A DNA stretch of 64,000 nucleotides, from positions 18,318-82,317 of the forward strand of contig DASYKY010000014.1 in assembly GCA_035995025.1 (NCBI GenBank). Direction: 5' to 3'. Positions 32,158-40,539 of the stretch are shown piece after piece. The stretch comes from Actinophytocola sp035995025. GTDB lineage: Bacteria; Actinomycetota; Actinomycetes; Mycobacteriales; Pseudonocardiaceae. The notes under the pieces are model-generated. The model was not told the DNA's origin, did not search any database, and saw nothing but the letters and a program-made list of their open reading frames with translations. Made by a program: the position numbers and the translations under genes. How positions within the stretch are numbered: the first letter of the stretch is position 1; the number at the start of each line of letters is the position of its first letter.

Positions 32158-32898
32158 CTACGCGGCGCCCCCGTTCGCGTAGAGGACCTGGCCGTTGACC
32201 CAGCGCCCCGGCCCGGCGAGGAACGCCACGACCTCGGCGATGTCGTCGGGCCTGCCGAGCCGCTCGAGCGGGGGCTCCGCGGCGATCCGGTCGACCAGCT
32301 CGTCGGACTTGCCCTCGAGGAACAGCGCGGTGGCCGTCGGCCCGGGCGCGACGGCGTTGACCGTCACGTCGCGGCCGCGCAGCTCGCGCGCCAGCGTCAG
32401 CGTGATGGCCTCGACCGCGCCCTTGCTCGCCGCATAGGCCGTGTACCCGGGGCGGGCGAGCCGGGTGACCGAGCTGGAGAAGTTGATGATCGCGCCGCCC
32501 GGCCGCAGCCGCCGCGCCGCCTGCTGGTCGACCACGAACGTGCCGCGGATGTTGGTGCGGTGCATGCGGTCCAGCACCTCGAGGTCCTGGTCCACCAGCG
32601 GGGCCAGGAGCATCACGCCCGCCGCGTGCACGACCACGTCGACGCCACCGAACTCCGCCGCCGCGCGGTCGAACATCGCCGCCACGGCCGCCTCGTCCGC
32701 GACGTCCGCGCGGACGGCGACGGCCCTTCCGCCCGCGGTGACGATCTCCTTGACCGCGCCGTCGGCCTCGTCCTGGTTGCCGGCGAAGTCGACCACGACG
32801 GCGTAGCCGTCGCCGGCGAGCCGCAGCGCGGTCTCCCGGCCGATTCCGCGTGACCCGCCGGTCACGATCGCCACCCTGGGTTGCTGCTGTGTGCTCAT
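32158..32898 (-). CDS. Short-chain dehydrogenase/reductase (FabG-like)
   Basis: 246 residues, full classical SDR: VAIVTGGSRGIGRETALRLA, VHAAGVMLLAP (variant of NNAG), IINFSSSVTRLARPGYTAYA with ASKGAVEAI (YxxxK), then NAVAPGPTATALF and a FabG-like C-terminal WVNGQVLYANGG. NADP-dependent reduction of a carbonyl is expected. The glycine-rich GDGYAVVVDFAGNQDEAD region suggests NADP preference. Next to the LysR gene. Confidence 0.92.
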   Translation of the reverse strand: MSTQQQPRVAIVTGGSRGIGRETALRLAGDGYAVVVDFAGNQDEADGAVKEIVTAGGRAVAVRADVADEAAVAAMFDRAAAEFGGVDVVVHAAGVMLLAPLVDQDLEVLDRMHRTNIRGTFVVDQQAARRLRPGGAIINFSSSVTRLARPGYTAYAASKGAVEAITLTLARELRGRDVTVNAVAPGPTATALFLEGKSDELVDRIAAEPPLERLGRPDDIAEVVAFLAGPGRWVNGQVLYANGGAA

Positions 32899-32969
32899 GA
32901 GCCCATGCTGGGCTCGCTGGGACTATGTGTCCAATGCAATGTAGCTATCCGTGCCATGCGCGAGACGCA

Positions 32970-34235
32970 TCAGGCGGGTGCGAAGATCGCCCGCTCGCTC
33001 CCGGCCGCCCGCCAGGACCAGGCGATACCGGCCGCGGCGAGCATGCCGAGCACCCCGGCCGCGCCGACCACCAGGTACGGCGCCGCGACCTCGGCGGCGA
33101 GCCCGGCGAGCGTCACGCCCAGCCCCTGGGCCACCTTCAGCGCGGTCACCGCCAGCCCGAACGCCTGCCCGCGGCGCGCGTCCGGCACCGCGATCACGAA
33201 CGTCGTCGACGCGATCACCTGGTACGCGCTGCCGACCCCGGATGCCACGAACAACGCGATCACCACGGCCAGGTCCGGGTTCACGAAGCACAGCACCAGC
33301 GGCAGGCTCGTGCCCAGCGCGAGCGGCGAGAGCAGCCGCAGCCGCAGCGGTTCGGCCAGCCGCGCCACCACGAGCATGCCGACCGCGGCGCCCGCCGCGT
33401 AGCCGGCGAACAGGAACCCGACCGCGAGCGCGCCGCCGTGCAGGGCGTCCGCGTACGGCACGGCGATCGCCTCGCCGACGATGTAGAACCCTGACAGGCA
33501 GGCGAATCCGACCAGCGCGCGCAGCCTGCGGTCGGTCCACACGAGCCGCGTACCGGCCCGCAGGTCCGGCCACCACGAGCGGCGCGCGACGTCCGCGCCC
33601 GCCACGGCGGGCGGCCGGGGCAGCACCAGCCACAGCACCAGCAGCGCGGACGCGGCGAACGTGGCGGCGTCGGCGAGCAGCACGCCGCCGGTGCCGACGG
33701 CCGCGACGAGCGCGCCGCCGCCGGCGAACCCGATCACCTGCGCGAACTGCGTCACCGACTGCATGGCGGCCTGGCCGGCCGGGTAGTCGGCGTCGCCGAG
33801 CACGGCCGGCAGCAGCGCGCCGCGCGCGGCGTTGGCGGGTGCGCTGATCAGCTGCACCGCGATCAGCAGCGCGCACACGACGGCGATCGGCATGCCGGGC
33901 ACCGCCATCAGGGCGACGAGCCCGGCGCGGGTCAGGTCGGCGCCGATCATCAGCCCGCGCCGGGGGTACCGGTCGGCGAGCCCGGACAGCAGCGGGCCGC
34001 CGACGAGGTCGGGCAGGAACGTGAGGCCGTAGGTCAGCGCGGTCCACGCGGGGGAGTGGGTGCGGTCGAAGACGAGCACCGACAGCGCGACGCGCGCGAA
34101 CTGGTCGCCGACGACCGAGATCGTCTGCGCGCCGAACAGGGCGCGATACTCGGTGTTGGCGAAGATGCCGCGGTAGCCGAGTTGCAGGGTGGTGGCCACC
34201 GATCCTCCCCAGGAGCTGGTGTCACGCAACGCCAT
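32970..34235 (-). CDS. MFS transporter (enterobactin exporter EntS-like)
   Basis: 421 residues with about twelve hydrophobic segments. The start FANTEYRALFGAQTISVVGD, then QFARVALSVLVFDRTHSPAW and the loop LADRYPRRGLMIGADLTRAG, are typical of the DHA3/EntS-like MFS group, which exports small molecules. It may act in drug or siderophore efflux. ATG 34235 is chosen from the family start. Divergent from the DGPF gene. Confidence 0.88.
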   Translation of the reverse strand: MALRDTSSWGGSVATTLQLGYRGIFANTEYRALFGAQTISVVGDQFARVALSVLVFDRTHSPAWTALTYGLTFLPDLVGGPLLSGLADRYPRRGLMIGADLTRAGLVALMAVPGMPIAVVCALLIAVQLISAPANAARGALLPAVLGDADYPAGQAAMQSVTQFAQVIGFAGGGALVAAVGTGGVLLADAATFAASALLVLWLVLPRPPAVAGADVARRSWWPDLRAGTRLVWTDRRLRALVGFACLSGFYIVGEAIAVPYADALHGGALAVGFLFAGYAAGAAVGMLVVARLAEPLRLRLLSPLALGTSLPLVLCFVNPDLAVVIALFVASGVGSAYQVIASTTFVIAVPDARRGQAFGLAVTALKVAQGLGVTLAGLAAEVAAPYLVVGAAGVLGMLAAAGIAWSWRAAGSERAIFAPA

Positions 34236-34286
34236 CGGGTCACTACGAACCGTACTACGGGACGTCGTGCATGAGAACATCATGCC

Positions 34287-34625
34287 GTGCGTTACCTGTT
34301 GCTGATCGGCGGTGAGACCGGCGGTGCGCCGGAGCCGTCGGCCAAGGAGGTCTGCGAGTCCGACGACGCCGTGGCGTGGGCCGAGGAGATGACCCGCCGC
34401 GGCGTGCTCGTCAGCGGCGAGGTGCTGCATCCGCCGGGCGACGCGGCCACCGTGCGCGTGCGCGACGGCGAGGTGCTGGTCGCCGACGGGCCGTTCGCCG
34501 AGACGAAGGAGCAGATCGGCGGGCTGTCCGTGATTGAGTGCGCGAACCTGGACGAGGCGGTCGCGGTCGCCGCGGCACATCCGGTGGCGCGGTACGGGCT
34601 GGTCGAGGTGCGGCCGCTCTGGTGA
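34287..34625 (+). CDS. YCII/DGPF-domain protein, partner of the ECF42 sigma gene
   Basis: 112 residues. The DGPF domain motif is visible as VLVADGPFAETKEQIGGLSV, preceded by MRYLLLIGGE. Known: ECF42 sigma factors are nearly always encoded beside DGPF proteins. GTG 34287 gives the usual start. Its stop overlaps the sigma gene start (GTGA), so the two are translationally coupled. Function of DGPF proteins is unclear; they are thought to act in the response to stress or toxic compounds. Confidence 0.88.
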   Translation: MRYLLLIGGETGGAPEPSAKEVCESDDAVAWAEEMTRRGVLVSGEVLHPPGDAATVRVRDGEVLVADGPFAETKEQIGGLSVIECANLDEAVAVAAAHPVARYGLVEVRPLW

Positions 34626-35875
34626 GCAGCGCCGAGACCACCGTCGAGGCCGCCGTCGCCGAGGCGTTCCGGGCGGAGTGGGGTCAGGTCGTCGCCACGC
34701 TGATCCGGGTGACCGGCGACTGGGACCTGGCCGAGGAGTGCGCGCAGGACGCGTTCGCGGCGGCCCTGGAGCGCTGGACGCGCGACGGCGTGCCGCGCAG
34801 CCCGGGCGCCTGGCTGACCACGACCGCGCGCAACCGGGCGCTGGACCGGCTGCGGCGCGAGGCGGTCGGCGCGGCCAAGCTGCGCGAGGTCGCCGCGCTC
34901 TCCGCCAGGTTCGCCGGGCCCGGCCAGGACCCGGACCCGCCGGAGGAGATCCGGGACGACCGGCTGCGGCTGATCTTCACCTGCTGCCACCCGGCGCTGC
35001 CGTTCGAGGCGCGGGTGGCGCTGACGCTGCGCACGCTGGCGGGCCTGACCACCGCGGAGATCGCGCGCGCGTTCGTCGTGGGAGAGACGACGATGGCGCA
35101 GCGGCTGGTGCGGGCGAAGAAGAAGATCCGCAACGCGGGCATCCCGTACCGGGTGCCGCCCGCGCACCTGCTGCCGGAGCGCACGAACGCCGTGCTCGGC
35201 GTGCTGTACCTGCTGTTCAACGAGGGCTACGCGGCGAGCGCGGGCGCGGACCTGATGCGCCTGTCGCTGACCGGCGAGGCGATCCGGCTGGCCAGGGTGC
35301 TGGTGTCGCTGCTGCCGGCCGAGCCGGAGGCCGAGGGGCTGCTCGCGTTGCTGCTGCTGCACGACGCGCGGCGCGAGTCGCGCGTGTCGCCGTCGGGCGA
35401 CCTGGTCACGCTGGAGGAGCAGGACCGCACCAGGTGGGACGCGGCGGAGATCGCCGAGGGCGTGGCGCTGCTGGAGTCCGCGCTGCGCCGGGGCGTGCCG
35501 GGGCCCTACCAGGTGCAGGCGGCGATCGCGGCGTGCCACGCGACGGCGGCGACCGCCGGGCGGACGGACTGGCACCAGATCGCCTCGCTGTACGGGGAGC
35601 TGGCGAAGTACGTGCCGTCGCCCGTGGTGGAGCTGAACCGGGCGGTCGCGGTGGCCATGGCCGACGGGCCGGCGGCCGGGCTGGAGCTGGTGGACCGGCT
35701 GGCCGGCCGCGGTGAGCTCGCGGGCTACCACCTGCTCCCGGCGACCCGCGCGGACCTGCTGCGCCGCCTCGGCCGGCACGCGGAGGCGGCGGCCGAGTAC
35801 CGCGCGGCGATCGAGCTGGCCGGCACCGACGCGGAGCGGCGCTACCTGGCGGGTCGCCTGGCGGAGGTTTCGTGA
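34622..35875 (+). CDS. ECF42-type sigma factor with TPR-like C-terminal extension
   Basis: 417 residues. Region 2 (about 15-85; WDLAEECAQDAFAAALERW, PGAWLTTTARNRALDRLR) and region 4 (about 130-180; LTTAEIARAFVVGETTMAQR) are followed by a long C-terminal extension (about 190-415). The extension contains LGVLYLLFNEGYAASAG, YQVQAAIAACHATA and VVELNRAVAVAMADGPAAGL, the DUF6596/TPR-like region of ECF42. This group lacks an obvious anti-sigma factor, and the extension is thought to control activity. GTG 34622 overlaps the DGPF stop. Confidence 0.93.
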   Translation: MSSAETTVEAAVAEAFRAEWGQVVATLIRVTGDWDLAEECAQDAFAAALERWTRDGVPRSPGAWLTTTARNRALDRLRREAVGAAKLREVAALSARFAGPGQDPDPPEEIRDDRLRLIFTCCHPALPFEARVALTLRTLAGLTTAEIARAFVVGETTMAQRLVRAKKKIRNAGIPYRVPPAHLLPERTNAVLGVLYLLFNEGYAASAGADLMRLSLTGEAIRLARVLVSLLPAEPEAEGLLALLLLHDARRESRVSPSGDLVTLEEQDRTRWDAAEIAEGVALLESALRRGVPGPYQVQAAIAACHATAATAGRTDWHQIASLYGELAKYVPSPVVELNRAVAVAMADGPAAGLELVDRLAGRGELAGYHLLPATRADLLRRLGRHAEAAAEYRAAIELAGTDAERRYLAGRLAEVS

Positions 35876-35951
35876 GGGTGTCGATCCGGGGCGCTCCCGT
35901 TCGTCGGTGGGGCGTACACCGGATCACTGAGGGAATCCCCGAGGAGGAACC

Positions 35952-36500
35952 ATGACGCGGCCGACCGGCCTGGACATCGACGTCGACCTCGACCTGCTGG
36001 CGTCCTGCTACCGCGACACCCGTGCGGTGCTGGCGGCGATCCCTGACGAGCGGTGGGACGCGCCGAGCCCGTGCACGCAGTGGTCCGTGCGGCAGGTGGC
36101 CGAGCACCTGGTCGAGGCGCTGGACTTCTTCTCCGCCACCGTCTCCGGCGCGCCCGGGTCGCTGCCGGCGGACCTGCCGGCCGCCTACGACGCGGTGACC
36201 GCCCGCTGCCTGGCCGCGTTCGCCGACCCGGGCGCGCTGGCGGCGGACCACCCGTTCGGCGACGGCCGCCAGCCGGGGCGCGTCATCGCGACGATCTCGC
36301 TGTCGGAGACCGTGGTGCACGGCTGGGACCTGGCGAGCGCGGCGGGTGTGCCGTACACGCCGAACCCGGCGGCGGTGGCCACGCTGCGGTCGTTCGCGGC
36401 CGGGCCGAAGGCGCCGGGCCTGTTCGCCGACCCGGTGCCGGTGCCCGCGCACGCGCCGCCGTTCGTGGCGCTGCTCGGCAAGCTGGGGCGGGCGGCGTGA
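35952..36500 (+). CDS. TIGR03086-like metal-binding protein (DinB/mycothiol-type)
   Basis: 182 residues of the actinobacterial DinB-like four-helix fold. Candidate metal-binding residues are in QVAEHLVEAL and ETVVHGWDLASA; the early WDAPSPCTQWSVRQ is characteristic. Some relatives use mycothiol or act as thiol S-transferases. GAGGAGGAACC before ATG 35952 is a strong Shine-Dalgarno. Its TGA overlaps the next ATG (TGATG), so it is coupled to the alpha/beta hydrolase. Confidence 0.85.
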   Translation: MTRPTGLDIDVDLDLLASCYRDTRAVLAAIPDERWDAPSPCTQWSVRQVAEHLVEALDFFSATVSGAPGSLPADLPAAYDAVTARCLAAFADPGALAADHPFGDGRQPGRVIATISLSETVVHGWDLASAAGVPYTPNPAAVATLRSFAAGPKAPGLFADPVPVPAHAPPFVALLGKLGRAA

Positions 36501-37318
36501 TGTTCGTGGCGGTGGGTGGCGCCCGGCTCGCGGTGTCCACGGTCGGCTCGCCCGCCGACCCGGCGGTGCTGCTGATCATGGGCTCGGGCGCGTCGATGGA
36601 CTTCTGGGAGCCGTCGTTCTGCGCGCCGCTGGCGGACGCGGGCCGTTATGTCATCCGGTACGACCACCGCGACACGGGCGAGTCGACGTCGTATCCGCCC
36701 GGGCGGCCGGGCTACACGTCGGACGACCTGTTCGCGGACCCGCTGGGCATCCTGGACGCCCTGGGCGTCGAGCGGGCGCACGTGGCCGGCATGTCGATGG
36801 GCGGCGCGATCGCGCAGCTGCTGGCGCTGCGCTCGCCGTCGCGGCTGCGGACCCTGACGCTGATCTCGACGTCGAGCGCCCCGGGCGACGAGGATCTGCC
36901 GACGGGCGGCGTCGGCGCGCCCCCGGAGCCCGACTGGTCGTCGCCGGACGCGGTGCTGGAGTACCAGGTGGCGGAGTACCGGGCGGCGGCGGCCGCGACC
37001 CGCCCGTTCGACGAGGCCGCCGTTCGCGCGCTGCTGGCGCACGCGCTGGCGCGCACGACGTCCCCGGAGTCGGCGTCGAAGAACCACTACGCCCTCGAGG
37101 GCGAGGACGTGCGGTGGCGGGAGAGGCTGCCGGAGATCGCTGCCCCGACCCTGGTCCTGCACGGCGCGGACGACCCGCTTTTCCCGCTGCCGCACGGCGA
37201 AGCCCTGGCCCGCGAGATCCCGAACGCGCGGCTGGTCGCGCTGCCGCACACGGGCCACGAGTTCCCCCGCGAGAACTACCCGCTGGTGCTGCGGGAGCTG
37301 ATCGCCCACACGGCCTGA
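36500..37318 (+). CDS. Alpha/beta hydrolase
   Basis: 272 residues. Strand and oxyanion start VLLIMGSGASMDFWEPSFCA, the nucleophile elbow in VAGMSMGGAIAQLLALR, the acid in LHGADDPLFPLPHG and the general base in PHTGHEFPREN form the full Ser-Asp-His triad. YDHRDTGEST is the family oxyanion-proximal motif. Esterase or lactonase activity on a small substrate is likely; the substrate is unknown. Ends just before a strong hairpin terminator. Confidence 0.92.
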   Translation: MFVAVGGARLAVSTVGSPADPAVLLIMGSGASMDFWEPSFCAPLADAGRYVIRYDHRDTGESTSYPPGRPGYTSDDLFADPLGILDALGVERAHVAGMSMGGAIAQLLALRSPSRLRTLTLISTSSAPGDEDLPTGGVGAPPEPDWSSPDAVLEYQVAEYRAAAAATRPFDEAAVRALLAHALARTTSPESASKNHYALEGEDVRWRERLPEIAAPTLVLHGADDPLFPLPHGEALAREIPNARLVALPHTGHEFPRENYPLVLRELIAHTA

Positions 37319-37325
37319 CCGGGAG

Positions 37326-37372
37326 ACAAAGAACGACGCCTTCGCTGGTTCGGCGAAGGCGTCGTTCTTTGT
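37326..37372. terminator. Strong bidirectional hairpin terminator
   Basis: A perfect 20-bp stem (arms 37326-37345 and 37353-37372, starting ACAAAGAACGACG) with a 7-base loop TGGTTCG sits between the hydrolase stop at 37318 and the convergent small gene ending at 37398. AAAG and CTTT at the base give short A/T tracts on both strands. Confidence 0.92.
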
Positions 37373-37397
37373 CGGTGGCCCGGGTGGGCCGCGCCGG

Positions 37398-37571
37398 TCA
37401 TGCGGCGTTGTCGGTCGGGCGGTGCTGCACGCGCATACGGCGCCACCAGGACGGGTGGCTCGCGCGGGCCGCGCGCAGGTGCTCCAGGGTCGTACCGTTG
37501 CGGACGTCGCCCAGGGCGCGCTCCATGCGGTAGTCCATCTCCGCCTTCACGATCTCGGGTGTGGTGTTCAT
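37398..37571 (-). CDS. 57-residue hypothetical protein under a hairpin-masked ribosome site
   Basis: Translation from ATG 37571 gives MNTTPEIVKAEMDYRMERAL, then GDVRNGTTLEHLRAARASHP, SWWRRMRVQHRPTDNAA and stop. It is basic, probably helical, with no membrane segment. AAGGAG lies eight bases before the ATG, a good Shine-Dalgarno, but it falls inside a perfect 14-bp hairpin (37574-37613). No family recognised. It lies between two terminator-like hairpins, so it is an independent short transcription unit. Confidence 0.7.
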   Translation of the reverse strand: MNTTPEIVKAEMDYRMERALGDVRNGTTLEHLRAARASHPSWWRRMRVQHRPTDNAA

Positions 37572-37573
37572 CG

Positions 37574-37613
37574 CTGTTCTCCTTGCCGGTTCCTACGTTG
37601 GCAAGGAGAACAG
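37574..37613 (-). promoter_or_regulatory. Perfect 14-bp hairpin sequestering a Shine-Dalgarno
   Basis: In the minus-strand transcript CTGTTCTCCTTGCC pairs with GGCAAGGAGAACAG around a 12-base loop; the second arm contains AAGGAG, the ribosome site for ATG 37571. This could be an RNA switch or a protein operator. The symmetry is exact, which argues against chance. Confidence 0.7.
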
Positions 37614-37670
37614 TCGTCCTGAGGCCGCACCCCCGGCATCGGACGATCACCCATACCCCGGCCGCCCGAT

Positions 37671-37715
37671 CCCTTACCCCGACCCCTCAGCACGCCGCCG
37701 AGGTAGGGGTAAGGG
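37671..37715 (-). terminator. Terminator-like hairpin after the hydrolase gene at 37720
   Basis: CCCTTACCCC (37671-37680) and GGGGTAAGGG (37706-37715) are perfect 10-bp arms just past the stop of the minus-strand hydrolase gene. Confidence 0.65.
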
Positions 37716-37719
37716 GCCC

Positions 37720-38514
37720 TCAGGCGGCGAAGAACTCCCGCAGCACGGGCGCCAGAGCCGTCGCCTTCACCAGGTGCGTCTGGCCCGGCACCGTCCGGTA
37801 CGTGGCGTTCGGCAGGACCTCCGACAGCGACCGGCAGCCGTTGTGCATCCACGCCGGGCTCTTGCCGCCGTCGGCCACCAGGGCCGGCTGGGTGGTCGCC
37901 GACCAGCGCGTCGCGGGCAGCGGGTTGCCCTGCTGCAACTCGGCCATGTACGCGAAGTCGTACCGCAGCGTCGGCGCCAGGCGCTTGAGCTTCGACCACA
38001 CCGGCAGCAGCCGCATGATCGCCAGGCCGAACCCCGGCACGTCCACGAACCGCATGAACTCCGACACCGCCTCGCCGGTGCGGCGCTCCGCGATCATCGT
38101 GTCCAGCCGCGACCGGAAGTCCGCCGGCAGCGGCCGGTGGGCGTCGTCCACGATCAACGGCGGCTCGTACATCGCGACCTTCGGCGCGCCGACGCCGTGG
38201 TTCGCCGCCTCCAGGGCCAGCACCGCGCCGGACGACGCGCCGAACAGCAGCGGCGACCCGCCCGCCTCCTTCGCCAGCGCGGCCAGGTCCTCGACCTCCC
38301 GCTCCAGCGCGATCTCGCCCGACTCGCCGGACTCGCCGCGCCCGCGCCGGTCGTAGGTGTAGACGGTGAAGTCCGCCACCAGCCCGGCGGCCAGCGGGCC
38401 GGACGGGCCCTGGGCCCGGGAGCACATCGCACCGTCCACAATGATCAGTGACGGGCCGTCTCCGTTGCGGGTGAAGGCGATTCTCGTGCCGTCGGCGGAG
38501 CTGATGGTGCTCAT
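37720..38514 (-). CDS. Alpha/beta hydrolase
   Basis: 264 residues. Typical segments are TRIAFTRNGDGPSLIIVDG, VYTYDRRGRGESGESGEIAL, the elbow LLFGASSGAVLALEAANHG (Ser nucleophile) and the C-terminal base near PGQTHLVKATALAPVL. The elbow is GASSG rather than GxSxG with Gly last, which some hydrolases of this group share. ATG 38514 starts the conserved region. The substrate is unknown. A hairpin terminator follows. Confidence 0.88.
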   Translation of the reverse strand: MSTISSADGTRIAFTRNGDGPSLIIVDGAMCSRAQGPSGPLAAGLVADFTVYTYDRRGRGESGESGEIALEREVEDLAALAKEAGGSPLLFGASSGAVLALEAANHGVGAPKVAMYEPPLIVDDAHRPLPADFRSRLDTMIAERRTGEAVSEFMRFVDVPGFGLAIMRLLPVWSKLKRLAPTLRYDFAYMAELQQGNPLPATRWSATTQPALVADGGKSPAWMHNGCRSLSEVLPNATYRTVPGQTHLVKATALAPVLREFFAA

Positions 38515-38629
38515 GGCAGTGCCGCCTCTCCGGAATTCAAACCTGTGGTCACGTTGAGCTGGCATCGTCCAGTCCGGCGCGTACCGGTGGCTGGGTCACG
38601 TCCCGGTCCCCTTAGGTGCGGTTGGCGTG

Positions 38630-39385
38630 TCATGACCTTTCCCTTCCGTTGAATGTGGTGTCGAGCCAGGCCTGCCACGCGCGTTCCGCCGCGCCCGGGT
38701 CGGTCTCGCCGAACAGGTGGTGGCCGGCGACGATCGGGCCGCCGAAGCCCTTCATGAACCGGTAGAGCGCGTCCGGCGTCCGCACGCCGAGCGTGTGCTC
38801 GTTGGCGAAGAACACCTCGCCGTCGATCCGCCCGAGGCCGTCCGCGACGACGTGCACGGCATCGCCCGGCGCCGGTGAGTCCGAAAGGCCCAGAGCGTGG
38901 AGCAGCGTGGCACGGGCGTGCGGCCAGTCGGTGACCACCGGGCCGAACACGGTGACCGGCCGCGCGGTCCGGCCGGCGAAGTGGCCGAGGTAGGTGGCGA
39001 GCGTGGCGAAGAACAGCGCGCCGCCCTTGGTCATCGCGTCGTACTCGGCCGCCCAGTCGTCGCCCGGCAGGAAGCCGCTGGTGGCCATGCGCAGCACCGT
39101 GCTCGACTTCTCGCGGCCCTCGACGAGGAACTCGTAGGCGATGAACCGGCCGTCCGGCGCGTCGTCGCTGCGGTAGGCGAACCGGTGCATCGGCTCCCAC
39201 GCGGTCACCCGGTGCTCCGGCTGGTAGCCGCCGAACGACTGGCGCACGACCCCGCCCGCCGCGTCGACCTCGTTGCGGCCCATGAACCAGGAGTCGATGC
39301 CCGGCCCGGTCGCGATAGCCTGCCACACCTCCTCCGGCGTCGCCCCGACCTCGACGCTGTCCACCTTCTCGAACTCGTGGCCCAT
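38630..39385 (-). CDS. SRPBCC (AHSA1-like) domain protein
   Basis: 251 residues. The AHSA1-type SRPBCC domain covers the first ~140 residues (SVEVGATPEEVWQAIATGPG, IDSWFMGRNEVD, VLRMATSGFLPGDDWAAEYD), followed by a second region of about 100 residues that may be a partial repeat. ATG 39385 overlaps the stop of the ArsR-type regulator (TGATG), and the ArsR-SRPBCC pairing is common in actinomycetes, with the regulator sensing a ligand related to the partner. Precise role unknown. Confidence 0.85.
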   Translation of the reverse strand: MGHEFEKVDSVEVGATPEEVWQAIATGPGIDSWFMGRNEVDAAGGVVRQSFGGYQPEHRVTAWEPMHRFAYRSDDAPDGRFIAYEFLVEGREKSSTVLRMATSGFLPGDDWAAEYDAMTKGGALFFATLATYLGHFAGRTARPVTVFGPVVTDWPHARATLLHALGLSDSPAPGDAVHVVADGLGRIDGEVFFANEHTLGVRTPDALYRFMKGFGGPIVAGHHLFGETDPGAAERAWQAWLDTTFNGRERS

Positions 39386-39969
39386 CACTCGCTCCGCACC
39401 GTCGGGTGGACGGCCACGACGAGCCGGTGGGCACGCCCGCCCGGCGCCTTCTCGTCGTGGTAGCGCCCGATCAGCGTGGTGACCGCGTGCGCCAGCTCCT
39501 CGGCGAACGCCGCCCGGTCGGCGGCGCTCGCGAACCGGATCTCGCCGTCCAGGGCGAACGTCGCGAGCCGCTTCTGCGCCTTGGTGGCGCCGGTCAGCAG
39601 CGTGCCAACGTCGCGCACCAGCCGGGAGGCGACGGCCAGCAGCCACCGCGCGGACAGCCGGTCCGGCGATCGCGCCGGGTCCGGCTGGACGGCGGCCAGC
39701 GCGAGCGGGGAGATCACGTACGAGGCCGCGGTCGCCTGGAGCACCCGCTCGGTCACGTTGCCCTTGCGCCGCTCCTCCACGAGCTCGACCAGCCCGTGCT
39801 TCTCCAGCGCGCGCAGGTGGTAGTTGACCTTCTGGCGGGGCAGGCCGACCCGGTTGGCCAGCGTCGTCGCCGACCCCGGCTCGGCCAGCTCGGCCAGGAG
39901 CCTGGCCCGGATGGGGTCCAGGGAGACCTCGGCCGCGGCCGGGTCCTCGATCACTGCTACGTCGAACAT
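39385..39969 (-). CDS. ArsR-type winged-helix regulator
   Basis: 194 residues. The winged helix occupies about residues 15-75: PIRARLLAELAEPGSATTLA, NRVGLPRQKVNYHLRALEKH and GLVELVEERRKGNVTERVLQ. The C-terminal ~110 residues form a helical domain of unknown ligand. ATG 39969 lies just inside a region with nested inverted repeats, likely its own operator. Coupled to the SRPBCC gene. Confidence 0.87.
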   Translation of the reverse strand: MFDVAVIEDPAAAEVSLDPIRARLLAELAEPGSATTLANRVGLPRQKVNYHLRALEKHGLVELVEERRKGNVTERVLQATAASYVISPLALAAVQPDPARSPDRLSARWLLAVASRLVRDVGTLLTGATKAQKRLATFALDGEIRFASAADRAAFAEELAHAVTTLIGRYHDEKAPGGRAHRLVVAVHPTVRSE

Positions 39970-39985
39970 GTCACAAGTCTGGCTT

Positions 39986-40023
39986 CCGACAGTTCTGATT
40001 GTCAAGACAAAACTATTTGTCGG
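39986..40023. promoter_or_regulatory. Nested palindromic operator between ArsR-type and NUDIX genes
   Basis: TTGTCAAGACAA (39999-40010) is a perfect palindrome; around it CCGACA (39986-39991) and TGTCGG (40018-40023) form a second symmetric pair. The region is AT-rich against the background and separates divergent starts at 39969 and 40039. Confidence 0.65.
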
Positions 40024-40038
40024 TGACAGACTGGTGCC

Positions 40039-40539
40039 GTGCCAGCGAGACGCAGTGCCGGGATCCTCCTGTTCCGCCAGGTCCCGGGCGGTACCGAGGT
40101 GTTGTTGGGACATATGGGCGGCCCGTTCTGGGCCCGCAAGGACGCGGGCGCCTGGACGGTCGTCAAGGGAGAGTACGAGCCGCCGGAACAGGCGCGGGAC
40201 GCGGCGCGCCGCGAGTTCACCGAGGAGCTCGGCCTGCCCGCGCCCGACGGCGAGTACGTCGAGCTGGGCGAGGTCCGCCAGTCCGGCGGCAAGATCGTCA
40301 CGGTCTGGGCGGTGGCAGGCGACCTCGACCCGGCCGCGATCGTGCCGGGGACGTTCGAGATGGAGTGGCCGCCGCGGTCCGGAAAGCGGCAGACGTTCCC
40401 CGAGCTGGACCGGGTTTCGTGGTTCGCGCCCGGCGAGGCGGCGGAGAAGATCGTCGGCGGGCAGCGGCCGTTCCTCGAGCGGCTAGCCGAACACCTGGCG
40501 GACCTCGATCATGCCGACGGCGGCCCAGGGGTGGGTTGA
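40039..40539 (+). CDS. NUDIX hydrolase
   Basis: 166 residues. The Nudix box is present from about residue 44 (GEYEPPEQARDAARREFTEE, then LGL), with the G, RE and EE positions all kept, giving the Mg2+-binding helix. Segments AGILLFRQVPGG and GGPFWARKDAGAWTVVKGEY match the NTP-pyrophosphohydrolase subfamily that acts on diadenosine or oxidised nucleotides; the actual substrate is unknown. GTG 40039 gives the family start. Its last 57 bases overlap the convergent DGPF gene. Confidence 0.92.
   Translation: MPARRSAGILLFRQVPGGTEVLLGHMGGPFWARKDAGAWTVVKGEYEPPEQARDAARREFTEELGLPAPDGEYVELGEVRQSGGKIVTVWAVAGDLDPAAIVPGTFEMEWPPRSGKRQTFPELDRVSWFAPGEAAEKIVGGQRPFLERLAEHLADLDHADGGPGVG

Noticed and set aside
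37326..37372. Terminal inverted repeat of an insertion sequence
   Set aside because: The two arms are adjacent with a 7-base loop, between convergent genes, which is a terminator; there is no transposase or target duplication.
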